Shown piece by piece: positions 50,887 through 59,685 of a stretch of DNA of 64,000 bases. The position numbers were made by a program, and so were the translations under genes. Within the stretch, counting starts at the first letter, position 1. The number at the start of each line of letters is the position of its first letter. Under the pieces are notes generated by a model. That model was not told the DNA's origin and did not search any database. It saw nothing but the letters and a program-made list of their open reading frames with translations. Source of the DNA: Anaerolineales bacterium (GTDB taxonomy: Bacteria; Chloroflexota; Anaerolineae; Anaerolineales; Villigracilaceae); NCBI GenBank assembly GCA_013140605.1, contig JABFSL010000012.1, positions 1-64,000 of the forward strand. The letters run 5' to 3'.

Positions 50887-51873
50887 CTAAGCATTTGCTT
50901 CCTGATAGATCTTCGAGATCACTTCTTCGAGCGGCGGATCGGAAATGGTAATGTCCATGATATCGCCTGCTTCTGAGAGGTGTGAGATGACAGAATCAAC
51001 GGGTGTTTTGGTTGTGTCGAATTTCAGCTTCACACCGTAATGCCCAACTTTTAAAGTTTCAACGCCATTAATGGAAAAGTCTTTGGAAACTTCCAGTGCA
51101 TAACGAACCTGAACCAGTTTTGTGGTCAGAAAGTTGCGTTTCAAATTTGAGACCTTGTCCTCATACACGATCTGTCCGTGGTTGACGATGATGACACGTT
51201 TGCACAAGGCTTCCAGATCGCCCGCATCATGGGATGTGAGCAATACGCCCACGCCTTCCTCTTGATTCATGCGCCTGATCGCGTCACGGATGTGTTGTTT
51301 GGCGACCACGTCAAGGCCAATGGACGGCTCGTCGAGCAGGAGCAGTTTCGGGCGGTGCAGGAGCGAGGCGGCCACTTCACAGCGCATCCGCTGGCCGAGG
51401 GAAAGTTTCCGCACGGGCACATCCAGCAGATCTCCGATCTCAAATGCCTCAGTCAAATATTCGATCCGCTTTTTGGTTTCGCGGTCATCCAGTTCGTAGA
51501 TTTTCCCGAACAGCATGAAGGTATCCATGGCGGGTAGGTGATACCAAAGCTGCGGTCTTTGTCCGAAGACCGTGCCGATGTGATATGCAAGTTTTTGCCT
51601 GTCGATCCACGGTATATAGCCCAGTACCTTCGCCGCGCCGCTACTTGGATGTAGAATGCCTGTCAGCATTTTTATGGTGGTTGATTTTCCCGCGCCGTTG
51701 GGGCCGATGAAGCCAAGCAATTCCCCCGCTTCCATTTTGAACGATAAGCTGTGGACTGCTTCGACGGAACTGTACTCTGGCTTGATCAGCGCGCGCAAAG
51801 ACCCGCTCAGGCCTGCGGCTTTGCGTTTGGTCTGAAATGTTTTTTGCAGGTTTGTTACTTCAATTGATGTCAT
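50887..51873 (-). CDS. ABC-2 type exporter, ATPase subunit (system 2)
   Basis: A 328-residue ATPase paralogous to that of system 1. Walker A GPNGAGKSTT, signature KLSLGQRMRCE, Walker B LLLLDEPSIGLDV, H-loop LLTSHDAGDLEAL. I start at MTSIEVTNLQKTF (51873). An ATG at 51906 is in frame, but a minus-strand TATAAT at 51910-51915 would place the transcript start inside that codon. Confidence 0.92.
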   Translation of the reverse strand: MTSIEVTNLQKTFQTKRKAAGLSGSLRALIKPEYSSVEAVHSLSFKMEAGELLGFIGPNGAGKSTTIKMLTGILHPSSGAAKVLGYIPWIDRQKLAYHIGTVFGQRPQLWYHLPAMDTFMLFGKIYELDDRETKKRIEYLTEAFEIGDLLDVPVRKLSLGQRMRCEVAASLLHRPKLLLLDEPSIGLDVVAKQHIRDAIRRMNQEEGVGVLLTSHDAGDLEALCKRVIIVNHGQIVYEDKVSNLKRNFLTTKLVQVRYALEVSKDFSINGVETLKVGHYGVKLKFDTTKTPVDSVISHLSEAGDIMDITISDPPLEEVISKIYQEANA

Positions 51874-51909
51874 GATGTTGTAAAATGGGTGGAGGATTTT
51901 GTTCATAAT

Positions 51910-51915
51910 ATTATA
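51910..51915 (-). promoter_or_regulatory. -10 box of the second ABC operon
   Basis: TATAAT on the minus strand in the 60-base gap to the divergent lipoprotein gene. It sets transcription start near 51902 and a leader of about 30 bases. Confidence 0.45.
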
Positions 51916-51933
51916 GCGTGAAAGAGGCAGCGT

Positions 51934-52644
51934 ATGCGCAGGTACTATATTGTATTGATCTTGGCGTTTTTTATACAGGCATGTTCAGGCATTCCTTTTC
52001 AGAATGTTTTGTTTCCGCCCACCGATACACCTTTGCCCACCCGAACCGCCACTGTGACCTTTACGCCAAGCATCACGCCAACCGCCACGATCACCCCGAC
52101 CATCACACCCTCGCCGACAATTGTGCGCTTCCCAACCCAGGACCCAAATTTACCAACCGCCACCTTTGTGCCAATCCCCATTTTTTCAGGGGGGAGCACC
52201 ATCACGCCTGTTGTAACAGCCACAACCTTTCGGCCTGGCCCCGGGTTCCTTTCAGTGGAAATCTCGGAAAGCAAAATGTTCTGGGGAATTTGCAAACCAA
52301 ACAAATCAACGGTCACAGCGAAGGTGGAAGATTCTGATGCGGTTGCAAGCGTTGTTATTTTTGTGCAGGTGAAATCTGCGGTGGAGGAGGATTACACGCC
52401 CTGGACGACAGGCGATGTAATGTTCAATTATCGCGATGGCACTTTCTCCTACATCCTTCAGGCAACCGAGATCGAGGGACACAATCATTATAAGAATTCA
52501 TGGGTCAACATGCAGTTGGTCGCAACGGATGATGAAGGCAAGGAAATTGGCCGCACAAGGATTTATTCAGAACTTGTTGCCATGTCACCCTGCATGTGTC
52601 TTGAGCCTTTAAAGGGATGCCCGATTGTTACTCCAAAGCCATAA
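51934..52644 (+). CDS. Thr/Pro-rich lipoprotein (paralog 1)
   Basis: A 236-residue secreted lipoprotein: signal LILAFFIQAC gives a lipobox with lipidated Cys17. A low-complexity Thr/Pro stalk (ITPTATITPTITPSPT) precedes a beta-rich domain (GPGFLSVEISESKMFWGICK; GTFSYILQATEIEGHNHYKN). The domain has a Cys pair at the start and near the end (CMCLEPLKGC). Function unknown. A paralog follows 45 bases later. Confidence 0.82.
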   Translation: MRRYYIVLILAFFIQACSGIPFQNVLFPPTDTPLPTRTATVTFTPSITPTATITPTITPSPTIVRFPTQDPNLPTATFVPIPIFSGGSTITPVVTATTFRPGPGFLSVEISESKMFWGICKPNKSTVTAKVEDSDAVASVVIFVQVKSAVEEDYTPWTTGDVMFNYRDGTFSYILQATEIEGHNHYKNSWVNMQLVATDDEGKEIGRTRIYSELVAMSPCMCLEPLKGCPIVTPKP

Positions 52645-52689
52645 AACACAACTGCGTAATATCAGTGATAAAAAGGAAATTATCTTTAT

Positions 52690-53388
52690 ATGAAAAAAAT
52701 CATTCTGTTTTTGATCAGCGCCGTTTTGCTGCCCGCTTGTTCATTGGGTCAATTTATTCCTGGCGCTGGCGCCACCCCGACTCTCGCGGCTACATCAACG
52801 GCCATTCCAACCGATGCGCCCACCTTCACGCCTATCACGCCAACTTTAACTTTCACCACCACACCGACACTGGTGGGTATAAAAACAGCAACTCCCACGC
52901 CTGAATTCACATTCACACCTGAGGCTGTCACGCCCTTATTTATGATCACTCCCAACACAGGCACTCCCACTTTGCAAATGGATGGTTTTCTTTCGGTTAC
53001 GATTTCAGATGAGGAATTCTATAAAAGCAGTCAGTGTCAGCCAACATCAGTGAAATTTGTTGCGCAGGTTTCCGACCTCGTCAACTCGACCATTGTGGAT
53101 CTGTTTGTGCGCTTCAAAAGCAAACGCACAGGCGCAACGGGCGAGTGGACGCGCATCACTATGCAGAGCATTGGCGCGGGCACGTTCACGCATGAATTGA
53201 TCCCTGAAGATCTAAAAGGTCTCGCCTCCTTCCAGAATGCCTGGGTGCAATATCAATTTGTGGCAAATACAGCCAGGTCCCGCGAGGTCGGGCGGACCGC
53301 CATCTTCAGCGAGATGCTGACTTTATTGGATTGCAACCCAACGCCAACTCCTTCGCCGATCCCGACTCCCACAGTATTGAAGCCTTAA
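52690..53388 (+). CDS. Thr/Pro-rich lipoprotein (paralog 2)
   Basis: A 232-residue lipoprotein with lipobox ISAVLLPAC, a Thr/Pro stalk and the same domain as paralog 1: GFLSVTISDEEFYKSSQCQ, then GTFTHELIPEDLKGLASFQN, and a late Cys. It has a Pro/Thr tail (TPTPSPIPTPTVLKP). The sirtuin gene begins at the next base after its stop. Function unknown; possibly a ligand-binding surface domain. Confidence 0.82.
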   Translation: MKKIILFLISAVLLPACSLGQFIPGAGATPTLAATSTAIPTDAPTFTPITPTLTFTTTPTLVGIKTATPTPEFTFTPEAVTPLFMITPNTGTPTLQMDGFLSVTISDEEFYKSSQCQPTSVKFVAQVSDLVNSTIVDLFVRFKSKRTGATGEWTRITMQSIGAGTFTHELIPEDLKGLASFQNAWVQYQFVANTARSREVGRTAIFSEMLTLLDCNPTPTPSPIPTPTVLKP

Positions 53389-54123
53389 ATGGATTTTCCA
53401 TCTGAACTGATTTTTTTCCTGAGGAAGGCTGAACGCGTCTCTGTCTTAACGGGAGCTGGTGCCTCACAAGAGAGCGGACTCCGCACCTTTAGAGATGCCC
53501 AGTCTGGTCTTTGGGCACAGTACCGTCCCGAAGACTTGGCCTCCCCTGAAGCATTCGCGCGCGACCCAAAACTCGTCTGGGACTGGTACGCGTTTCGACG
53601 CGAAGCCGTAAAAGCCGTACGGCCAAACCCCGGTCATTACGCACTGGTTGAAATGGAAAAAAAGATTCCAGAATTTACACTCATTACACAAAACGTAGAC
53701 GGTCTGCATCTTTTGGCAGGAAGCAGAAATGTACTCGAATTGCACGGCAATATTTTGCGCGTGCGCTGTTCCGAATGCGGCACATTCACTGAAACATGGG
53801 GCAGTGACCTTGAATCTGTTCCGCGTTGCGAAACATGCAACGGACTGTTGCGCCCCGACGTTGTCTGGTTTGGAGAATCCCTGCCGCGCGCAGAATTGGA
53901 ATCTGCCGTGATCGCATCTCGAAAATCACAGGTATTCTTTTCAATTGGAACTTCGGGTGTAGTACAACCTGCTGCGGCTCTTGCACATGCCGCGCACAAT
54001 AACGGCTCGGTGGTCGTTGAAATTAACGCCGAGCCGACTCCGCTCACCCCCAAAGTGGATTTTGCATTTCACGGAAGATCAGGCGAGATTCTGCCAGAGT
54101 TGGTGAAAGCGGTCTGGGAATAA
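53389..54123 (+). CDS. Sirtuin, NAD-dependent protein deacylase
   Basis: A 244-residue class III sirtuin. NAD-binding GAGASQESGLRTFRDAQSGLW, TQNVDGLHLLAG with catalytic H107, zinc ribbon CSECG ... CETCNG, and VWFGESLP. It removes acyl groups from lysines using NAD. The Arg and Tyr residues that favour succinyl/malonyl substrates in CobB/SIRT5 appear as WDWYAFRREAV, so desuccinylation is plausible. The ATG directly abuts the preceding TAA, which suggests translational coupling. Confidence 0.93.
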   Translation: MDFPSELIFFLRKAERVSVLTGAGASQESGLRTFRDAQSGLWAQYRPEDLASPEAFARDPKLVWDWYAFRREAVKAVRPNPGHYALVEMEKKIPEFTLITQNVDGLHLLAGSRNVLELHGNILRVRCSECGTFTETWGSDLESVPRCETCNGLLRPDVVWFGESLPRAELESAVIASRKSQVFFSIGTSGVVQPAAALAHAAHNNGSVVVEINAEPTPLTPKVDFAFHGRSGEILPELVKAVWE

Positions 54124-54130
54124 TTATCCA

Positions 54131-54514
54131 CTACCCCTTAACGTATGACAACTTTTTGCAGATATAACCGTCCTTTACCTCGAATATATCCACCCCTCGG
54201 ACATGTCCCTTTTTTTCTGCCGCATCCACCCAGCTGTATTTCCAGTGCATAACGCATCGATTCCCAAAGCCGAAAACTTCCTCGATCTCAATATGGGCAT
54301 GAGGTGACTCGCGGAAGAATTCCTGCCAAAACTGAGTGACTGCTTTCTTCCCCGAGAACACAGTGCCATCGGGGGCTGGGGCGGTATTTTCAAAGATACA
54401 ATCATCGCTCATCAGCTGCATCATCCCTGAAACGTTATGAAGATTGAATGCCTCGTTGAACTCGAGCACGAGGCGGGCCGCTCCTTCTATTTTTGACATG
54501 CGGGTTGGACTCAT
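54131..54514 (-). CDS. SnoaL-like / NTF2-fold protein
   Basis: A 127-residue cone-fold protein (AARLVLEFNEAFNLHNVSGMMQLMSDDCIFENT; VTQFWQEFFRESPHAHIEIEEV; CVMHWKYSWVDA). Members are polyketide cyclases, isomerases or unknown. It overlaps the preceding methyltransferase by 4 bases, so the two are probably made together. Confidence 0.8.
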   Translation of the reverse strand: MSPTRMSKIEGAARLVLEFNEAFNLHNVSGMMQLMSDDCIFENTAPAPDGTVFSGKKAVTQFWQEFFRESPHAHIEIEEVFGFGNRCVMHWKYSWVDAAEKKGHVRGVDIFEVKDGYICKKLSYVKG

Positions 54515-55164
54515 GGATAAACTCTCCTTTGTAAAGCGCGATTTGCAGGAAGCCGCTCAATGCAGGCACTGACCGCTGGCACAGGAGGCGCTACGCGGCT
54601 TAGGAATTCCACTGATCGAATTTCATGGATGTGCCATCCCTTTTCTGGGGTGAAGCGTGCTCGCAACTCATCCGCGTTGACCTGGCGCGGTGCATTGGGT
54701 ATGGGAAACTCGATTGCGAACGCGTGCAAATAGTACCGACCACCAGGCAGCAGGGTCAATGCGAGTTCTTCGATGTAGCGGTCGCACTGGTCTGGATCGA
54801 ACAAGTGAAAGAACCCGGAGTCCACAACCGAACCAAACTTCCGCTGGAGCAGAGAGGGTTCCAAAGCATCTGCCACCTGGAAATTTAATAAACTCGCCAC
54901 TTCAGACGGAAGTGAACCGATCTTCTCCTGCGCGTGTGCGATGGCCGTATCAACGAAATCAATCCCGACGACTTGATGTCCGAGTTGTGCCAAATGGATT
55001 GACAGATCGCCAGAGCCGCAGCCAACATCCAGAATGGGATTCATGGGTGGATACATGGTGAGAAGGTCAGACATTGCGGGTTGGGGGCCGCCAATATCCC
55101 AGGGCGGGATATCACGATATACAGAATTGAAAAATTCAAGTGGAGCATCGCCGAATCTACTCAT
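54511..55164 (-). CDS. Class I SAM-dependent methyltransferase
   Basis: A 217-residue enzyme. SAM-binding motif LDVGCGSGDLSIHLAQLGHQVVG-type start with GIDFVDTAIAHAQEK. The pattern and length resemble thiopurine-methyltransferase-like proteins (PF08241/TPMT type). The acceptor is unknown. First gene of a two-gene unit with the SnoaL-like protein. Confidence 0.85.
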   Translation of the reverse strand: MSRFGDAPLEFFNSVYRDIPPWDIGGPQPAMSDLLTMYPPMNPILDVGCGSGDLSIHLAQLGHQVVGIDFVDTAIAHAQEKIGSLPSEVASLLNFQVADALEPSLLQRKFGSVVDSGFFHLFDPDQCDRYIEELALTLLPGGRYYLHAFAIEFPIPNAPRQVNADELRARFTPEKGWHIHEIRSVEFLSRVAPPVPAVSACIERLPANRALQRRVYP

Positions 55165-55214
55165 AAAAAGTCTCCTTGTATGCGAAAGATGTGTGGGCTT
55201 TGCCTGGCGCTAAG

Positions 55215-56030
55215 TTAGGTTGAATTTGCAGACACCCGATTCTTGCCTGATTTCTTGGCGCAGTATAACGCTTTATCGGCTGCTTCGATAAGTTCTTCCA
55301 ATTTCCCGATCGGTGGATTTAGCTCGGCAGCCCCAATGGAAATCGTAATCTGCCGATGCAGGGAAGGATTATGATCAGGTCTGCACATTGATTCGATGCT
55401 GGCGCGAATACGCTCTGCGGCGGTCACTGCCTCCTCACGGCGGGTAGTCAAGAGTGATATGAATTCTTCCCCTCCGTATCGAGCCAGCAAGTCGTCGGTC
55501 CGCGCCGTTTCACGTAATGTTTGCGCAACGGCCTGGATGGCTATATTTCCAGCTTCATGGCCAAAGGTATCGTTGTATTGCTTGAAATCATCAACATCAA
55601 GCATTAAAAGCGTCAATGGGAAACCATACTCTTTTGCGCGTATGATCTTCTGCGAAGCGGCACGACGAAAAAAAGAAATGTTGTATAACTTTGTAAGAGC
55701 ATCTGTTTCCGCTGACAGATGTAGTTTGGATATTTCCTGCTTTTCAGATTTGACAATAAGGTACATGGCTATTACAAGGCAGGCAATAAAGGCTGTCTCA
55801 ATTATCTCTCGAATGATTCCGAGCGTCTCCGATTGAAGGGTGGTACTTGCGATAACCGCAAGTGTTTCCTGTAAAGCAAAAAACATTGTGGCGGCCAGAA
55901 ATAAATACACTGAACGCTTCTGTAAGATAAAACGCATGGAATTAATGATGCGAAACCCCAGATACAGTACTACCAATGCGATTAAGGCATTGATGGTATC
56001 AACGATTGGCTCAAGCGTATGTTCCATCAT
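55215..56030 (-). CDS. Membrane diguanylate cyclase (GGDEF)
   Basis: A 271-residue protein with three to four N-terminal membrane helices (TINALIALVVLYLGFRII; YLFLAATMFFALQETLAVIA) and a GGDEF domain with active-site GGEEF (LLARYGGEEFISLL). It makes c-di-GMP. No RxxD inhibitory site was noted upstream of GGEEF. I start at MMEHTLEPIVDTI, preceded by TGGAGAG; the frame is open to 56105, but that part overlaps the upstream gene. Confidence 0.9.
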   Translation of the reverse strand: MMEHTLEPIVDTINALIALVVLYLGFRIINSMRFILQKRSVYLFLAATMFFALQETLAVIASTTLQSETLGIIREIIETAFIACLVIAMYLIVKSEKQEISKLHLSAETDALTKLYNISFFRRAASQKIIRAKEYGFPLTLLMLDVDDFKQYNDTFGHEAGNIAIQAVAQTLRETARTDDLLARYGGEEFISLLTTRREEAVTAAERIRASIESMCRPDHNPSLHRQITISIGAAELNPPIGKLEELIEAADKALYCAKKSGKNRVSANST

Positions 56031-56089
56031 CTCTCCAGACAGGTTTGTATTTAAGTTGCCGGGCCTGCTCCCAGCCCGCGTTGCACAGC

Positions 56090-57448
56090 TTATTTCCACG
56101 ACCAAAAGGCCAGATTCCCATCGGCAATTTTTTGAAATTGGCTACCGTCAGCGCCAACAGTATAGATGGCATTCTCCCCAGCCGAATCGACACCCGACAG
56201 GACCAGGTTCAGGCTATCGGGAGACCAGATCGTGCCTGAGCGTTGATATTGAGAATAGAAAGGCAGTATCTGTTGAAATGAATCCGTTGGCGCAAAGGTG
56301 GCGACTTCTTTGGTATCCCCGCTGATGCGGTCATAAACTCGGACAATCAGGCTTGCGCTCGGGTTAGCTTGAGACACCTGCTGGAAAGAACTTGCCAAAG
56401 GATCTTCCTCTCCTCCTCCCAGGAGAAAATAGGCGATCTTCTGACCATCTGGAGACCAGAAAAACGCAACCAGTTTACCTTGGGCAACTTGTTTTTGAGG
56501 GTCAGGGCGGGCACTGTCCAGCACGATCAGGTGGATGGTTGGGCCTAATTCCGCCTCTTCGAAGACCGCATAAGCCAGATCGATTCCTTTGGGCGACCAG
56601 GCGAATGCCACCGGTCCACTCAAGCTGGCCAGCACCTGTTTGACTTTTCCATCCCGCCCTGCAAGGATCAACTCATCATCGCCCGCATCGTTTTGAGTAG
56701 CCAATGCAAGAACATCGCCTGATGGCGACCAAGCGGGCGCTTCGAATGAACCTGGTTTTAGATCCAGTTCCTGTTTGGGATTCGATCCATCCAGCCCTAT
56801 GAAGGCCAAACGCGCATTCGGGTTGGCAGAACTGGCCCCGCCGATATGGACAATGAGTGTGTGGTTATCAGGGGACCAGTCCCAATAGTATGGCTGTCCG
56901 TTGCTGATAAATTTGCTTTCGCCACCGGAGGCAGCGACTAAATACTGGGCTAGTGTGCCAGACGCATCATTTCCGAGAAATGCGATGATCTGGCTGTTGG
57001 GAGACCAGGAAAGGTAGAAAGGCGCAAAATCCTGACTGGTGAAAGTGTCCACACTATTTTTTCCATCTGACGAAGCCGAAAACAGGCTGACTTCTTGTCC
57101 AGATTGGCTCAAACTAAAGCGAACAAAAGCCAGGCGCTGTCCGTCGGGGGCCCAGGCAGGGTATTGGTAAATGCGCCCTGCCTGCCCAGCGACCGGGTTT
57201 AGGTTGGCGTCCTGGGTAATGGCATTGGGCTGTTTCCCATCCCGGTCAGTGGTGTAAATATTACCGTCGTTACCCACATAAGCGATGAGTCCCAAGGGCG
57301 AATTGGGGGTTGGGACGGATGACTCAGATGTAGCGAAGGGGATGATGAACGAACAAGCGAGGGAGACAGCTAGGAAAGCCAACGCCACCATGAAAAACGG
57401 GCTCTTTTTTACAACCTTGGGCTGATCTTGATCTGATCTGGAAATCAT
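56090..57448 (-). CDS. TolB/WD40-like beta-propeller protein, membrane-anchored
   Basis: A 452-residue exported protein. An N-terminal helix (FMVALAFLAVSLACSFIIPFA) anchors it; the Cys is a possible but imperfect lipobox. The rest is a series of blades with the PD40 pattern (WAPDGQRLAFVRF, WSPNSQIIAFLG, WSPDNHTLIVHIG, WSPSGDVLALA, WSPKGIDLAYA, WSPDGQKIAYF, WSPDSLNLVLSG). Such domains bind proteins or sugars at the surface. The diguanylate cyclase gene follows on the same strand, 59 bases after the stop. Confidence 0.85.
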   Translation of the reverse strand: MISRSDQDQPKVVKKSPFFMVALAFLAVSLACSFIIPFATSESSVPTPNSPLGLIAYVGNDGNIYTTDRDGKQPNAITQDANLNPVAGQAGRIYQYPAWAPDGQRLAFVRFSLSQSGQEVSLFSASSDGKNSVDTFTSQDFAPFYLSWSPNSQIIAFLGNDASGTLAQYLVAASGGESKFISNGQPYYWDWSPDNHTLIVHIGGASSANPNARLAFIGLDGSNPKQELDLKPGSFEAPAWSPSGDVLALATQNDAGDDELILAGRDGKVKQVLASLSGPVAFAWSPKGIDLAYAVFEEAELGPTIHLIVLDSARPDPQKQVAQGKLVAFFWSPDGQKIAYFLLGGGEEDPLASSFQQVSQANPSASLIVRVYDRISGDTKEVATFAPTDSFQQILPFYSQYQRSGTIWSPDSLNLVLSGVDSAGENAIYTVGADGSQFQKIADGNLAFWSWK

Positions 57449-57989
57449 AATCTAACCTCGATTCTGGCATAGGTCGTGCGGAGTTGTATAAAAGATTACA
57501 TCGAGCGCAAAAGTATCAGCGGGATTCCGAGAATGCTGTTTTTTCGTAATTGGCGTAAACGGGCGTGTTTTGTCGAGGCATCGTCAACTGCTACCCATAA
57601 GTATACAGGGAATTGCGGTTTTCGTTCTGAATGATGGATTGTATTTGGATGGATGTATAAGCGCTAGTGTGAGGAGTTGGGATGAGAAAAGGCATCCTCG
57701 TGATGAAGACGCCTTGTTTGCGTTTAATAGTTTGTATAGATTTTATTGATTTTTAGCTTTGCAATTGATGTTCACTATGAATTTGCTTGAAATGACATGT
57801 CTAATGATGATCTCAAGGGTGGTCGTAATGGCTTGGTTTCTGAGAACACTTTGTTGGACATTTTGTGTTGAGCAAGACTTGCCACCTTGAACAAGACACC
57901 ACCGAAAAATAACTAGACAAAGTATTTCATAGACTCTGACCTTTGGCAAGTATCAAAAACCAATTTTGACTAATTCAAAGGTAAGAGCT
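57449..57989. other. AT-rich intergenic stretch without a recognised gene
   Basis: About 540 bases with no supported ORF. GTTGGAC at 57853-57859, read on the minus strand as GTCCAACAAAGTG, resembles the outer core of an attC site, but no matching partner was found to its left. It may be a decayed cassette boundary of the island to the right. Confidence 0.35.
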
Positions 57990-58343
57990 TCAAACTTTTT
58001 TAAATCTCAAATTATTTTGTGCTTTACGAATAAAACTACTAATGCCACATGCGATGATGTAATAAAAGACAAGCATCATAATGCCAATATAGTTATCGAA
58101 ATAATCTCTCGCAAGGATGCCAATAAAAATATCAATATTTCCTTCGGTGTGAAAAAGATACTCGCCCAGAGGACTTCCAAAATACTCCGTTTTTATCAAC
58201 CAATGCTGTTTTTCCCCAAAAAGATAATTTATCCGTTCAGGTTCAGAGTAGATATAGAAAACTGGCATTATAAGAATAAACACCAAGAAAACGAAAATTG
58301 TTGTTTTGTGCGGACGAAGAAATACACCAGGTTTGTGAAGCAT
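57990..58343 (-). CDS. Small hypothetical membrane protein
   Basis: A 117-residue, AT-rich gene. Two hydrophobic helices (TTIFVFLVFILIMPVFYIYS; GIMMLVFYYIIACGISSFI) flank an outer loop. Not recognised. The opposite-strand ORF over the same bases has no sensible composition. It ends far from its neighbours and lies next to an attC-like site, so it is probably a cassette gene of foreign origin. Confidence 0.55.
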   Translation of the reverse strand: MLHKPGVFLRPHKTTIFVFLVFILIMPVFYIYSEPERINYLFGEKQHWLIKTEYFGSPLGEYLFHTEGNIDIFIGILARDYFDNYIGIMMLVFYYIIACGISSFIRKAQNNLRFKKV

Positions 58344-58469
58344 AGTGATTTGTGCCTCAAAAGTCAGGCAAACCCGACTTGAAAAAGACAGACTTTACTA
58401 TCAGAAACCAAACTTATTCACGAAGCTAAAAAATAAGAAAAAGGAGAACTGCAATTATGCAAGGCAAGT

Positions 58470-58612
58470 GCCCAACGGTTTGCGTTACCTGCGCTGGTGG
58501 GGCGGGGACGGCGAAGCCGTCCAACTGGAAAATGCTATGGCGTAGAAAACTGCCTGAGATTTGCGTACGTTGCGAAGCGGCAGTCCCCAGCGTCAGCATG
58601 CGTTCGTTGGGC
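58470..58612 (-). other. attC-like integron recombination site 1
   Basis: GCCCAAC (58470-58476) and GTTGGGC (58606-58612) are inverted outer boxes; one more flanking base pair extends the match. Inner boxes also pair (GCGCTGG near 58491 with CCAGCG near 58587), and GGACGGCGAAGCCGTCC forms a central hairpin. Read on the minus strand it begins GCCCAACGAACGCATGC, the usual attC order, directly after the CPBP gene. Confidence 0.65.
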
Positions 58613-58656
58613 AGCTCATGGACTCCATGAGGGCCCCGGCTAGACGAACTCGCCCC

Positions 58657-59415
58657 TTACGGCAGTAGATAGAAGATCGCGTAGTTCATGCCGATGTTGA
58701 AGGCAATGTGACAGGCGATGGCCGGCCATATCGCCCCGGACTTCACTCGAACCAGCGCCAGAAGCGCACTCACCCCAGCCATCAACACTGCCCACAACGC
58801 CCCCGAGATAGGCAGTAGCTGGAGCCCCGCTTCACCGACCGTCACACCGTGATGCAACAGATGCACCAGCCCAAAAGCCAACGCCGTGGTACCGGTCGCG
58901 ATTCGCGCACCAAAGCGCTCGCTCAGCGATACCTGGAACATCCCACGGAAGAAGAGCTCCTCACCGAGCGGGCTGAAGATAACCGCAGGTGTCGTGAACA
59001 CTAGAAACTGAACGAAATGTGGCAATTCGAGCAAACGTGGGTCGGCCTGGTATGACATCCGAACGGTCACGTACCAGTTATCAATCGTCGTGCCAAAAAG
59101 CACATACCCAATGACATAGATGACAAGTGCGGCAATGACACCTAGAACGGGTCCCAAGAACAGCCAAACCAGCCGATCAATCTTCGTTATTCCGCTTCGC
59201 TGCCTGCCGGTACGAGAGTATAGGATGAAAGGCAGACACCACATGATAACAAAACTAGCGACCAAGGCGAGCCTATCGGAGCTTTGGCCCAAGGTGCCAA
59301 TGGCACGAAGTCCACTGAGGATGACGTAACAGGCCAGACACACAACCCAGGCGGGTTGCCTGAGCAACCGGCGCCATATTGGGCGGAGAAGTAATTCATT
59401 TGTAGCGTCACCCAT
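58657..59415 (-). CDS. CPBP-family intramembrane metalloprotease
   Basis: A 252-residue membrane protein of the CAAX-protease/bacteriocin-processing (Abi) family. The three motifs are present: EELFFRG (EExxxR), FGLVHLLHH (FxxxH) and ACHIAFN (HxxxN). About seven helices. It could process prenylated or bacteriocin-like peptides or act in self-protection. It lies between attC-like sites 1 and 2, ends 44 bases before site 1 in the expected gene-then-attC order, and so looks like a mobile cassette. Confidence 0.87.
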   Translation of the reverse strand: MGDATNELLLRPIWRRLLRQPAWVVCLACYVILSGLRAIGTLGQSSDRLALVASFVIMWCLPFILYSRTGRQRSGITKIDRLVWLFLGPVLGVIAALVIYVIGYVLFGTTIDNWYVTVRMSYQADPRLLELPHFVQFLVFTTPAVIFSPLGEELFFRGMFQVSLSERFGARIATGTTALAFGLVHLLHHGVTVGEAGLQLLPISGALWAVLMAGVSALLALVRVKSGAIWPAIACHIAFNIGMNYAIFYLLP

Positions 59416-59550
59416 TGGTTGAAATCTTTATTAGACGTTCTAACAAGAGCATAGTGCTATTTATTGATAAGACTATATCCATGTGACCTTCTTTATGATT
59501 TGTATCTTGAATTGGATAATTTTAATAGATTAACTTTCATGCTATAGCAA

Positions 59551-59678
59551 GCTAACAGTTTGCGTTGACTGGTGCTGGGCCATGCGTGGACTCTGCTTGA
59601 GAGTAGAAAAAGCTCGAAGCCAGAAAAATGCTCCTAAATCGCGCAGAATCCCCAGCGTTCAGTACACGCTTGTTGGGC
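59551..59678 (-). other. attC-like integron recombination site 2
   Basis: GCTAACA (59551-59557) and GTTGGGC (59672-59678) are the outer boxes. On the minus strand it starts GCCCAACAAGCGTGTACTG and ends GTCAACGCAAACTGTTAGC. The end CAACGCAAAC.GTT is shared with site 3 (site 1 has TAACGCAAACCGTT). Confidence 0.7.
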
Positions 59679-59685
59679 GGCGGCT

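Noticed and set aside
56031-56105. 25-residue extension of the diguanylate cyclase
   Set aside because: It overlaps the upstream propeller gene; the ATG at 56030 has TGGAGAG in front and begins a normal sequence.
57966-58382. Plus-strand 138-residue ORF opposite the small membrane protein
   Set aside because: Its translation is Lys/Asn-rich without structure, whereas the minus-strand frame gives two clear membrane helices.
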